Shown here in pieces: positions 8,878 through 17,059 of a DNA stretch of 64,000 nt; the first letter of the stretch is position 1, and each line of letters begins with the position of its first letter. The position numbers were made by a program, and so were the translations under genes. Location: assembly GCF_021272385.1 (NCBI RefSeq), contig NZ_JAJSDZ010000005.1, positions 124,001 through 188,000 on the forward strand, in the 5' to 3' direction. This stretch comes from Vibrio salinus (GTDB taxonomy: Bacteria > Pseudomonadota > Gammaproteobacteria > Enterobacterales > Vibrionaceae). Below the pieces are notes generated by a model. That model was not told the origin of the DNA, searched no databases, and worked only from the letters and a program-made list of their open reading frames with translations.

Positions 8878-9831
8878 ATGAAAATTTCTGTTATTGGTGC
8901 CGGAGCTGTCGGCGTTGGCGTTTGTAATTATCTTTTAATGCTGGGAAGCATCAGAGAGCTGGTATTGTATGATAGAACACTATCCAGAGCTGAAGGAGAA
9001 GCCTTTGACTTTCGTCATACTGCTTCACTTACTTTTTCAAAAAATACAAAAGTAATCCCGACAGATAATTTTATGGAACTTGCGTGCTCCGACATTATTG
9101 TCATGACAGCAGGAGCACAGATAAAAAAAGATCAGAACCGACTTGAACTGGCTGAAATAAACAGTCAGATAGGCGTTTCTGTTGCAAAAGAGCTTGAAAA
9201 AGTTGCTCCAAATGCCGTGATCATCGTTGTCACCAACCCTTGTGACATTGTCACACATTTTATGGTCGCAAACACTGGATATTCACCATCCCAGATAATT
9301 AGTGCCGGATGTGTCATCGATACAGCAAGACTAATGTCTATTGTCGCGCATCGGGTAAACCTCGACCCCAAAAATATATTTGGCTATGTGTTAGGTGAAC
9401 ACGGGAGTCATTGCTTTACGCCTAAAAGCCTGATTAGTATTGGTGGACAACCCATAGATTATTATTGTGAAACAAATAATCTTCCCCGTATCGATTCAGA
9501 TGAATTACTGGATGCCGTAAAACAGGCTGGCTTTGAAATATTCAGAAGAAAACAAAATACGACACATGGTATTTCTGCCAGTGTTTTTCGGATTATTCAG
9601 GCTGTCGCCGTTAATGAACGATCAATCCTTCCGGTAGGGACATTACTGAGAGGAGAATATGGACTTCAAGATGTTGCACTTAGTTTACCAACCGTAGTCG
9701 GCAGAATGGGGGCTGAATCAATTCTTATTCATCCTTTTACAGATGAAGAACTAAACACCTTACATCACATTGCCATCGAGATGAAAAAACAGATTTCTAT
9801 AGTAGCTGATTCGACAGGGCTCAGCGTTTAG
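8878..9831 (+). CDS. Lactate/malate dehydrogenase family protein with atypical specificity loop
   Basis: An NAD-dependent 2-hydroxyacid dehydrogenase of 317 residues. The Rossmann motif GAGAVGVG is at residues 7-14 and Asp32 favours NAD. Catalytic residues are in place: Arg88, Asp148, Arg151 and His175 in GEHGSH. In the substrate loop (TAGAQIKKDQNRLEL), the position that is Gln in lactate and Arg in malate dehydrogenases aligns with Ile82, so neither standard specificity is predicted. The ATG at 8878 follows GGGGAGA and is preferred over 8860. It lies 36 bases after the coiled-coil gene and is followed by a 13-bp inverted repeat. Confidence 0.85.
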   Translation: MKISVIGAGAVGVGVCNYLLMLGSIRELVLYDRTLSRAEGEAFDFRHTASLTFSKNTKVIPTDNFMELACSDIIVMTAGAQIKKDQNRLELAEINSQIGVSVAKELEKVAPNAVIIVVTNPCDIVTHFMVANTGYSPSQIISAGCVIDTARLMSIVAHRVNLDPKNIFGYVLGEHGSHCFTPKSLISIGGQPIDYYCETNNLPRIDSDELLDAVKQAGFEIFRRKQNTTHGISASVFRIIQAVAVNERSILPVGTLLRGEYGLQDVALSLPTVVGRMGAESILIHPFTDEELNTLHHIAIEMKKQISIVADSTGLSV

Positions 9832-9834
9832 TTA

Positions 9835-9865
9835 TATGTATTATCTGTCAGGCAGATAATACATA
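9835..9865. repeat. Perfect 13-bp inverted repeat after the dehydrogenase gene
   Basis: Arms TATGTATTATCTG (9835-9847) and CAGATAATACATA (9853-9865) surround a 5-base loop. It starts three bases after the stop codon. No T run follows, so it may be an atypical terminator, an RNA-stabilising hairpin or a protein site. Confidence 0.6.
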
Positions 9866-9945
9866 CCGATTATGTTCCCTATGAGTTCCCAGATCAAATA
9901 ATCAAAGTGAATATAAATATGAGAAAAGAATAATCATATATTGAT

Positions 9946-9964
9946 AATGATATCGTTTCTCATT
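9946..9964. promoter_or_regulatory. Fur-box candidate upstream of the TonB2 operon
   Basis: The 19-mer AATGATATCGTTTCTCATT matches 13 of 16 defined positions of the Vibrio Fur consensus (AATGA-N-AAT-N-ATT-N-TCATT), with both outer arms perfect. It ends 43 bases before the likely start of the first gene. TonB2 operons are known to be iron-regulated; repression here is inferred. Confidence 0.65.
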
Positions 9965-10007
9965 AGTATTACCAAAAATATGATATGTGATTTTAGTGAT
10001 TAGATTA

Positions 10008-10772
10008 ATGAAAACCAGTTTAGCTCTTGTTATTACGATGTTCAGTTTTTCTGCTTATGCGACCGATCTCGGTAGCGCATCAGCCATACAAAATAAAACC
10101 AATCAATCGTCCATTCACAGCCAAAAAGTTATCAACTCCAGTGTTCAGAAATCAGAAGAGTTTAATGAAGATATACGCCAGCTAAATGAAGAACTCCGAA
10201 ATCTGACCATTTACAAAAAACATCTTAAAGGATTAATTACAAATCAGGCCGATGAGATCGAAAGTTTAGATCATCAGATATCATCGATTAAAGAGACCAG
10301 ACAGGGCATTGTTCCATTGATGTACAACATGTTGGATGAGCTTCAAACACTGATTGAAAACGATAAACCAATAAAGTATAAACAACGAATTAAGCGCATA
10401 CAGGAGCTTCGTTCTCTGATGACTCAGGCCGATGTCAGCGAAGCAGAAAAATACCGCCAGATACTGGAAGCGTACCAAATAGAATTTCAATACGGCAATA
10501 AGATGGCGACCTACCGTTCCGAAATTTCTCTTAAAGGTAATCATCCCCATAAACTACTCGCTGATATCTTTTATCTGGGCAGGGCGGTTTTCGTTGCAAG
10601 AAGCATCGATAAATCAAAATTTTGGACATGGGATCAACATCAGCAACAATGGATTGATGGTAACAGTAAGTACTTAGAGAAAATTAATCAGGCATACGAA
10701 CTTGCCAATCAAAAAATTGCACCAACTATGCTTTTACTTCCGGTCTCATTAAATACAGCGGAGGTAAAATAA
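10008..10772 (+). CDS. DUF3450 family periplasmic coiled-coil protein of the TonB2 operon
   Basis: A 254-residue exported protein with an N-terminal signal peptide (to about residue 20, ending Ser-Ala-Tyr-Ala). A coiled-coil region follows (about 40-110), then a DUF3450-type C-terminal region (FYLGRAVFVARS, FWTWDQHQQQW). It is the first gene of the TonB2 operon and its stop overlaps the ttpC start by one base. In TonB2/TtpC systems such a protein is regularly encoded upstream and presumably assists TtpC in the periplasm; its precise role is unknown. A GTG start at 9987 is possible, but the ATG at 10008 gives the better signal peptide. Confidence 0.82.
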   Translation: MKTSLALVITMFSFSAYATDLGSASAIQNKTNQSSIHSQKVINSSVQKSEEFNEDIRQLNEELRNLTIYKKHLKGLITNQADEIESLDHQISSIKETRQGIVPLMYNMLDELQTLIENDKPIKYKQRIKRIQELRSLMTQADVSEAEKYRQILEAYQIEFQYGNKMATYRSEISLKGNHPHKLLADIFYLGRAVFVARSIDKSKFWTWDQHQQQWIDGNSKYLEKINQAYELANQKIAPTMLLLPVSLNTAEVK

Positions 10773-12121
10773 TGCGCCTGCTCACTATAATAACCCTGAT
10801 TAGCTGTATTTTTAGCATTGGTCCGGTCAGTGCTGAATCTCTGACGCATTTAGCGCAGGATCATAAGAGACAGGAACAGATTCACAACGAACATAGAGAA
10901 GCCACTTTTAAACAATCCGAAGCAAATCTACGCCTGAAAAAACAAAATCTTCAGAAAAAGAAAAGGGCATTACAAAAAGAAATCGATCAGTTAACAAAAA
11001 AATTCAGCCAAAATGAAGATAAGCTTGCCCGGTTAGAAAAAAAACTCAGTCTGGAAAGTGGCAGTCTTGGTGAAATTTTTGGTGTCGTTCGTCAAAACGC
11101 CAAGGAATTTCAGTCTGGTCTGTCGAATTCGGTAACCACAGCCGATCATGCTCAGTTTAATAGTGTCATCAAGCAAATTGTATCAGCAAAATCCTTGCCA
11201 TCACTCAAACAGCTCACCGACTTATCAAAAGCCTTTGCTGAACAGATATACGCCAGCAATGAGATAAAAGAAATTAAAGTACCCTTTATTAATCATCAGG
11301 GGCAAAAACAAACTCAGTCAGTAATCCGCCTTGGTAATCTGGCCCTGATAGGAAAAAACGGGTATTTGAATTGGGACAGTAATCAACACGAAGCTGTTTC
11401 TTATCTGGTTCAACCTGACATGTCACCAACGGTTGCAACATTATCTCCCTTATTAGCAGGTAATACACAGTATTTACCGGTGGATCCATCCCGTGGTGTT
11501 ATCATTAGCCAGCTCGCCAATGAACCGACGCTGGCCGATCGTCTTAAAGCGGGTGGAGTAATAGGAAAAATCATTATCGGACTGCTCATCATTGGTCTGA
11601 TTATTGCCATCACCCGTGGCATCTCTCTATCAATAAATAAACAAAAGATAAGAAAACAACTTAAAACACCAGATATCATTGGTAATAATCCTTTGGGCAG
11701 GGTTTTGAGCGTCTATAAAAAAGATGAGCCCCAAACCGTTGAAGCCTTGGAATTACGTTTGCTTGAAGCCGTTGTTGACGAACAAAGTAATCTTGATAAA
11801 GGGCTGTCTATGCTGAAGTTATTAGCCGCACTGGCACCAATGCTGGGATTGCTTGGTACGGTAACCGGTATGATCGAAACTTTTCAGGTAATTACCATGT
11901 TTGGTAATGGTGACCCGAAGGTGATGGCTGGCGGAATCTCGATGGCACTAGTCACTACTGTATTAGGACTGGTTGCAGCAATGCCATTACTTCTTGCCCA
12001 CAACATACTGAGCAGTCAATCGGAATCAATACGAAATATTCTTGAGAAGCAAGGGATTAGCCTGGTTGCAACACAGGCAGAAAAAGATGGAAGACAAAGC
12101 CTGTCAGGAAAAACAGCCTAA
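10772..12121 (+). CDS. ttpC: TtpC: extended ExbB/TolQ-type energy-transduction protein
   Basis: A 449-residue inner-membrane protein with a signal peptide (about 1-21), a long periplasmic coiled coil (about 27-105), a transmembrane helix near 263-282, and a C-terminal MotA/TolQ/ExbB proton-channel domain (LLAALAPMLGLLGTVTGMIETF, then GGISMALVTTVLGLVAAMPLLL). ExbB proteins are about half this length, so the periplasmic extension is the hallmark of TtpC, which Vibrio TonB2 systems need for iron-siderophore uptake. Start and stop overlap the neighbouring genes by one base (TAATG), indicating translational coupling. Family role is established; function here is inferred by synteny. Confidence 0.92.
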   Translation: MRLLTIITLISCIFSIGPVSAESLTHLAQDHKRQEQIHNEHREATFKQSEANLRLKKQNLQKKKRALQKEIDQLTKKFSQNEDKLARLEKKLSLESGSLGEIFGVVRQNAKEFQSGLSNSVTTADHAQFNSVIKQIVSAKSLPSLKQLTDLSKAFAEQIYASNEIKEIKVPFINHQGQKQTQSVIRLGNLALIGKNGYLNWDSNQHEAVSYLVQPDMSPTVATLSPLLAGNTQYLPVDPSRGVIISQLANEPTLADRLKAGGVIGKIIIGLLIIGLIIAITRGISLSINKQKIRKQLKTPDIIGNNPLGRVLSVYKKDEPQTVEALELRLLEAVVDEQSNLDKGLSMLKLLAALAPMLGLLGTVTGMIETFQVITMFGNGDPKVMAGGISMALVTTVLGLVAAMPLLLAHNILSSQSESIRNILEKQGISLVATQAEKDGRQSLSGKTA

Positions 12122-12657
12122 TGTTTAGTTATCTGCCTATTGAAAATTTATTGCTTTCTGTTGAAAACTTCATGAATCAGGGAGGAACTGTCCTGTGGGG
12201 ACTGGCCGTAGTCGTTGTTCTTTCATGGTTTTTCATCATTGAACGCTTTCTTTTTTTGCTGGTTGTATTCCCACAAAAAAGAAAGATATGGGTTAATGGC
12301 TGGCAATCAAGAAAGGAACATTATTCCTGGTTTGCGTTGTCAATAAGAGATGGGTGGCTCTCAGAAGCTCATGAATTGTTATTTTCTAACCTGAACTTTA
12401 TTAAGTTACTTGTCACCATTTGTCCGATGATCGGTTTATTAGGAACGGTAACCGGCATGATCTCTGTATTTGATGTCATGGCGACCAAAGGCACGGCGGA
12501 TCCGAAATTAATGGCTTCCGGAATCTCATTAGCCACGTTGCCAACCATGGCCGGCATGGTTGCCGCTTTGGCGGGGTTATTTATGCATTCCCGGTTACTA
12601 AAACGATGCCAGATATTAGAAATGAAACTGGAAAAATCCCTTAGGAGTTATTCATGA
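12121..12657 (+). CDS. exbB2: ExbB2 proton-channel subunit of the TonB2 complex
   Basis: A 178-residue inner-membrane protein with three hydrophobic segments and the MotA/TolQ/ExbB signature (CPMIGLLGTVTGMISVFD, then GISLATLPTMAGMVAALAGLF). With ExbD2 it uses the proton gradient to energise TonB2. It overlaps ttpC by one base and exbD2 by four, within a continuous coupled operon. The short form without a periplasmic extension distinguishes it from TtpC. Confidence 0.93.
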   Translation: MFSYLPIENLLLSVENFMNQGGTVLWGLAVVVVLSWFFIIERFLFLLVVFPQKRKIWVNGWQSRKEHYSWFALSIRDGWLSEAHELLFSNLNFIKLLVTICPMIGLLGTVTGMISVFDVMATKGTADPKLMASGISLATLPTMAGMVAALAGLFMHSRLLKRCQILEMKLEKSLRSYS

Positions 12658-13058
12658 GATTAGGACGCCGACAAAATCATCAGGATGAAGCTCAGGTTGA
12701 TCTGACCTCAATGCTGGATATTGTTTTTATCATGCTGATCTTTTTCATTGTGACCAGTTCATTTGTCAGAGAGTCGGGGGTTGAAGTAAACCGTCCCCAG
12801 GCAAGTCACGCGGTCAGCCAGAAAGACGCCGGAATCTTTGTTGCCATTACATCCGCCAATGATATCTATATCGATAAAAAAATCGTGGATGAAGAACGGG
12901 TTCAGGCTACATTAGAACGTATGATGACGGATAAGCCTGAGGCATCACTAGTGATTCAGGCAGATGAGCATGCTTATAACGGAACCGTGGTTCATGTCAT
13001 GGATGCGGCCAAAGGCGCCGGTATAAAACACATAGCGCTGGCAGCGGAGAAACAATAA
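12654..13058 (+). CDS. exbD2: ExbD2 subunit of the TonB2 complex
   Basis: A 134-residue ExbD/TolR protein with a short cytoplasmic N-terminus, one transmembrane helix (about 20-40) and a periplasmic domain. The conserved membrane Asp needed for proton flow is seen in LTSMLDIVFIMLIFFIVTSSF near residue 22. It starts within exbB2 (ATGA overlap) and its stop shares a base with the tonB2 start. Confidence 0.93.
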   Translation: MRLGRRQNHQDEAQVDLTSMLDIVFIMLIFFIVTSSFVRESGVEVNRPQASHAVSQKDAGIFVAITSANDIYIDKKIVDEERVQATLERMMTDKPEASLVIQADEHAYNGTVVHVMDAAKGAGIKHIALAAEKQ

Positions 13059-13684
13059 TGGTTCGCTATCTGTTTTCTATTCCGGCCAGTGTGGTTATTG
13101 CTGCGTTACTGTTTAGTTTTATGTCCTGGATGGTGGATAACGGCAGAACTCAAAAGCCGGAAGATTCGGCGGCTTTACAGTTTGATATGATCATGGTGGA
13201 AAATGAAACTCAAGTCCATCGGCGTCAGCGTTCCGTTCCTGAACCGCCTAGAATACCTCCTCCGCCGTCAAAATTTCAGCCAAAGCCATTAAGCGCAACG
13301 CCTGAAATGAATACAATCTCATATGATTCTCCGGTTTCTCAGCTAAATTTTCAGTCAAAAATCAAAGGGATAAAGGTACAGGCACCCAATTTAGGAAAAT
13401 TGGCTGATAATCGACAACTAATGCCGGTATATCGCGTCGAGCCGAATTATCCCACCAGAGCGTTACGTCGTAACATCGAGGGCTATGTCATCGTTCAGTT
13501 TGACATAAATGAGGAAGGAAGGCCTTTCAATGTCCGTGTTATTGAATCTAAGCCTAAAAACATATTTAACCGCGAAGCATTAAGAGCTGTAAAACGTTGG
13601 AAATATCAACCCAGTATTGATAACGGACAGCCTTCTGTCGTCAAAGGGCAACAGACCAAAGTTGAGTTTAGGATTGCAAAATGA
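13058..13684 (+). CDS. tonB2: TonB2 energy transducer
   Basis: A 208-residue TonB-family protein: N-terminal membrane anchor (about 5-24), a short Pro-rich spacer (PEPPRIPPPP near 60), and a C-terminal TonB domain (YPTRALRRNIEGYVIVQFDINEEGRP, then REALRAVKRWKYQP). It should span the periplasm and drive TonB-dependent receptors for siderophores or haem. The Pro-rich spacer is shorter than in E. coli TonB, as is usual for TonB2. It is coupled by overlaps to exbD2 and the TPR gene. No receptor gene lies in the window. Confidence 0.93.
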   Translation: MVRYLFSIPASVVIAALLFSFMSWMVDNGRTQKPEDSAALQFDMIMVENETQVHRRQRSVPEPPRIPPPPSKFQPKPLSATPEMNTISYDSPVSQLNFQSKIKGIKVQAPNLGKLADNRQLMPVYRVEPNYPTRALRRNIEGYVIVQFDINEEGRPFNVRVIESKPKNIFNREALRAVKRWKYQPSIDNGQPSVVKGQQTKVEFRIAK

Positions 13685-14898
13685 AGATGTCGATAAGCAA
13701 AACATTACTGATATTATGCACGCTGCTTTCAGCCAATCTTTGCGCTAGTGAATTAAGCCGTTATACAACTCAAAAGATTGTCTCAGCACAAGCAATGGCA
13801 GAAAACGGTAAATTTCATAAAGCGATTGCCATATTGAAAAGTATCTCAACAAATCGTCCTTACGATCAGGCATATATAAACAGAATTCTCGGTGTGTATT
13901 TCTGGCAGGCAGATAATTCGGATAAAGCCATCCAGTACCTTTCCCTTGCGGTTAATTCAGGGCAATTGAAGGATAGAAATGCCTGGGATACAGAAAAAAT
14001 GCTGGCAGAATTATTACTCAATGAACAACGGTTCAAAAAAGCATTGGTGCACTACCACCACCTTTTGCAAAGTAAAGAGGCAAAAGATAAGCCAGTTCTA
14101 ACGCTAAGAATTGCACAAATAAATTATCAGCTGGAGAAATGGAAATCAGTTATTTCATCAATGAATTCTTACGAATCCTATGGGCTTCCTGATGCACTCA
14201 CACCACTATCCATTAAATTGGGAGCTGAACTGCAATTACATCAATTGAAAACTGCGATAAAAACGGTTAAACGAATCATTCCTCTTGAATCCCATAGCCG
14301 TAACTGGTGGATGCAATTGGTTAGCCTGTATTTGCAAACCAATCAACAGAAGTTAGCGCTAAGCAGTCTTGAATTGGCTCATTTGAATCATGTTGCATTA
14401 ACAGATAAAGATTTGAGACTACTTTCTCAGCTTTACGCCCAAAATGGAATTCCGGAGAAAGCTGCACGAATTTTATCCACAGTAAGAGATGTCACAACAA
14501 ATCATAAGCTTACGATTCAGTTAGCAAGCTACTGGCAAAACGCAAAAGAATGGCAAAAAGCCCGTCGGATATGGCTGATAGCGGCCGGTAAGGAAAAAAA
14601 ATATTTATGGAATGTTGCTCAGATCGACATTCAGCAGAATCACTATAAAAAAGCATATACCACATTGCAAAAACTGGAAGGACATTACCCGGAAATAAAG
14701 CTTGCTCTGGCAAAAGCTCGAGTGTTGTATAGACTTAACCGATTAAATTCTGCGCTTAAACTTGCGGAAAAAGCACATAAGCTGCACCCGTCAACGGAGA
14801 CCAGAAGCTGGATAAAATATCTAACCCGGCTGAAACATTATCAAACACAAAATAACAGCAACAATAAAGAAAAAGTAACGGACTCGCAGAACTCATAA
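13681..14898 (+). CDS. TPR-repeat protein, last gene of the TonB2 operon
   Basis: A 405-residue protein with a signal peptide (about 1-22, ending Leu-Cys-Ala) and tandem tetratricopeptide-like helical repeats through most of its length (AMAENGKFHKAIAIL, LNEQRFKKALVHY, AQNGIPEKAARIL and ALKLAEKAHKLHP). TPR arrays scaffold protein-protein contacts, so a periplasmic partner role in the TonB2 complex is likely but not shown. It overlaps tonB2 by four bases, and a terminator follows closely. Confidence 0.85.
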   Translation: MKMSISKTLLILCTLLSANLCASELSRYTTQKIVSAQAMAENGKFHKAIAILKSISTNRPYDQAYINRILGVYFWQADNSDKAIQYLSLAVNSGQLKDRNAWDTEKMLAELLLNEQRFKKALVHYHHLLQSKEAKDKPVLTLRIAQINYQLEKWKSVISSMNSYESYGLPDALTPLSIKLGAELQLHQLKTAIKTVKRIIPLESHSRNWWMQLVSLYLQTNQQKLALSSLELAHLNHVALTDKDLRLLSQLYAQNGIPEKAARILSTVRDVTTNHKLTIQLASYWQNAKEWQKARRIWLIAAGKEKKYLWNVAQIDIQQNHYKKAYTTLQKLEGHYPEIKLALAKARVLYRLNRLNSALKLAEKAHKLHPSTETRSWIKYLTRLKHYQTQNNSNNKEKVTDSQNS

Positions 14899-14914
14899 AT
14901 TCTGCACTAAATAC

Positions 14915-14948
14915 AAAGCCTCGCATTTTATTCACATGCGAGGCTCTT
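14915..14948. terminator. Terminator closing the TonB2 operon (and norM)
   Basis: Arms AGCCTCGCAT (14917-14926) and ATGCGAGGCT (14936-14945) form a strong hairpin between convergent genes, followed by CTTTC on the plus strand and TTTG on the minus strand. Confidence 0.8.
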
Positions 14949-14967
14949 TCAATAGAACAAAAAACGG

Positions 14968-16338
14968 CTACCGGCTTGCCAGTTTCAAAATCATCTGGTT
15001 ATCCTGCCTGAACATCCAGGACAAACGCTGTCCCAATAGTATTGCAGCAGAGGATAAACCAATAATAAAACCAATCCAGAATCCTTTTGCTCCCATTGGT
15101 TCTATCAGCAAGTCTGTCATACCAAGAATATAACCACAGGGCAAACCCAACCCCCAATAAGACACCAGTGTTCTGACAAAAATAGCTTTCATATCTTTGT
15201 AACCACGCAAAGCCCCGGACGCTACCGCCTGGATGGCATCTGTACACTGATAGACACCGGCAACAATAAGTAAAGGGATAGCGAGATGCAGAACTTCAGC
15301 GTTATCACTGTACATATTCGCAATAAACCCACTTCCCAACATGGTAATACTTGCTGTAATAAAAGACGTAACAATAGCAACTAACAAAGCCACTTTAGCG
15401 GCAATTTCTGCACCATGCGAATCTTGTTCTCCAAGAAAATGACCGACTCTGATACTGACAGCAACGCCAAGGCTCATCGGTAGCATAAAAATCAAACTGG
15501 AAAAATTAATCGCAATTTGATGGGCAGCAACAACCGTTGGCCCTAAAGGAGAAACAAGTAAAGCGACAACAGCAAATAGTGTCACTTCACAAAACTGAGC
15601 CGATGCAACGGGTAAACCAAGCCGGAACAGTCGCAAAAGCTCTTTAACATTCAACGAGTACCAGACATCAAACAGAGGAATTCTTTTCAGTGACTTAGAC
15701 TGTAGTACATACAGAAGTAATAAAATGGCCATGATCCAATACACAGCTGCAGTTGCAATACCGCACCCAACCCCTCCTAATTCGGGCATTCCAAACTTAC
15801 CGTAAACAAACAGCCAGTTAAGTGGAATATTAAATAACAAACCGATAAAACCAATAACCATAGCTGGTTTCGTTTTTGACATCCCGTCTGTAAAGCTTCT
15901 TAGTGATTGAAAAAGAAGAAAAGCCGGAGCAGCAAACATCATTGTGTATAAATAATGTATTGTCTTGGTCTCAAGTACTTTATCAACATTCATCAGCTCT
16001 AAAATAAAATGGGCCTGAAACAAAACAAATATTGTCGGAACAGTAAGAATAAGAGCAGCATAAATTCCTTGCTGAATTTCAAAAGGTATTTTTTCGGATT
16101 TATTGGCACCATTTAACTGAGCAACAACAGGAACAAGAGCCATCAAAATTCCCATACTAAAAAGAATGGTTGGTAGCCAAATGCTTGCAGCAACAGAAAC
16201 TGCTGCCATGTCTAATGCACTGTATCCTCCAGCCATTATTGTATCAACAAATCCCATTCCGGTCTGAGCGATAGATGCAACAAGGACAGGTGAAGCTAAA
16301 TTAATTAATTTTCCGGCTTCTGTTTTATAGTCAGACAC
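14968..16338 (-). CDS. norM: NorM-type MATE multidrug/Na+ antiporter
   Basis: A 456-residue MATE transporter with twelve hydrophobic segments. The N-terminus (LINLASPVLVASIAQTGMGFVDTIMAGG) has the Pro and acidic residues typical of the NorM group, which exports cationic drugs and dyes in exchange for Na+ or H+. The length is the family norm. It is divergent from ribE across about 107 bases, an arrangement I recall from Vibrio cholerae, which supports orthology with NorM. Drug range is not readable from sequence. Confidence 0.92.
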   Translation of the reverse strand: MSDYKTEAGKLINLASPVLVASIAQTGMGFVDTIMAGGYSALDMAAVSVAASIWLPTILFSMGILMALVPVVAQLNGANKSEKIPFEIQQGIYAALILTVPTIFVLFQAHFILELMNVDKVLETKTIHYLYTMMFAAPAFLLFQSLRSFTDGMSKTKPAMVIGFIGLLFNIPLNWLFVYGKFGMPELGGVGCGIATAAVYWIMAILLLLYVLQSKSLKRIPLFDVWYSLNVKELLRLFRLGLPVASAQFCEVTLFAVVALLVSPLGPTVVAAHQIAINFSSLIFMLPMSLGVAVSIRVGHFLGEQDSHGAEIAAKVALLVAIVTSFITASITMLGSGFIANMYSDNAEVLHLAIPLLIVAGVYQCTDAIQAVASGALRGYKDMKAIFVRTLVSYWGLGLPCGYILGMTDLLIEPMGAKGFWIGFIIGLSSAAILLGQRLSWMFRQDNQMILKLASR

Positions 16339-16392
16339 TAAATTCTCCAGTAGAGTAATATTGCTTTATCTCGCAATGAAATAATCGCTGCA

Positions 16393-16414
16393 ATGATAAT
16401 GAATTGTTTATCAT
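16393..16414. promoter_or_regulatory. Fur-like inverted repeat between norM and ribE
   Basis: Arms ATGATAA (16393-16399) and TTATCAT (16408-16414) are separated by 8 bases. The arms resemble half Fur boxes, but the spacing is wider than the classical 19-mer, so the assignment is weak. Confidence 0.3.
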
Positions 16415-16444
16415 ATCGCCAACAAATTTATAAGGAGAATCCTA

Positions 16445-17059
16445 ATGTTTACCGGGATTGTTCAGGGTACTGCTAACGTCATTAAAATTAAAAAGAAAAC
16501 CGGATTACAATCTCACACTATTGTCTTACCGGAAAATTTTTCTCAACAAATAGAAGTTGGAGCATCAATTGCACACAATGGCTGCTGTTTAACTGTCACT
16601 GAGAAAAACAAGAACCATGTTACTTTTGATCTCATGCAGGAGACGTTACGCTTAACAAATCTTGGCGATCTCAGTGAAGGTGACATGATTAATTTCGAAA
16701 GAGCTGCAAAGTATGGCGATGAAATAGGGGGACACATCATGTCCGGCCATATTATTGAAACAGCAACAATCACAGATATTATCTCATCAGAAAATAACAA
16801 GACACTCTGGTTAAAAGTACCAGAAAAACTGATCAAATATATTCTCCCCAAAGGGTTTGTCGGCTTAAATGGTTGCTCACTGACTATTGGTGATGTTTCC
16901 GGTAATACTTTCTCTGTTCATTTAATCCCAGAAACACTGGATAGAACCACATTTGGGCAAAGTGTCATTGGAGAACGAATCAATCTCGAAATTGATGCAA
17001 ACACTCAGGCAATAGTAGATACCGTTGAACGTGTCATGAAACAAAAAATGGATAGTTAA
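16445..17059 (+). CDS. ribE: Riboflavin synthase alpha subunit
   Basis: Catalyses the dismutation of two 6,7-dimethyl-8-ribityllumazines to riboflavin in the cytoplasm. The protein has 204 residues and two tandem lumazine-binding barrels. The first begins MFTGIVQG; the second holds GGHIMSGHIIETA and GFVGLNGCSLTIG. AAGGAG lies seven bases before the ATG. It sits outside a ribD-ribBA-ribH cluster, as is known for one riboflavin synthase gene in Vibrio. Its stop abuts the stop of the convergent kinase gene with no gap. Confidence 0.95.
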   Translation: MFTGIVQGTANVIKIKKKTGLQSHTIVLPENFSQQIEVGASIAHNGCCLTVTEKNKNHVTFDLMQETLRLTNLGDLSEGDMINFERAAKYGDEIGGHIMSGHIIETATITDIISSENNKTLWLKVPEKLIKYILPKGFVGLNGCSLTIGDVSGNTFSVHLIPETLDRTTFGQSVIGERINLEIDANTQAIVDTVERVMKQKMDS

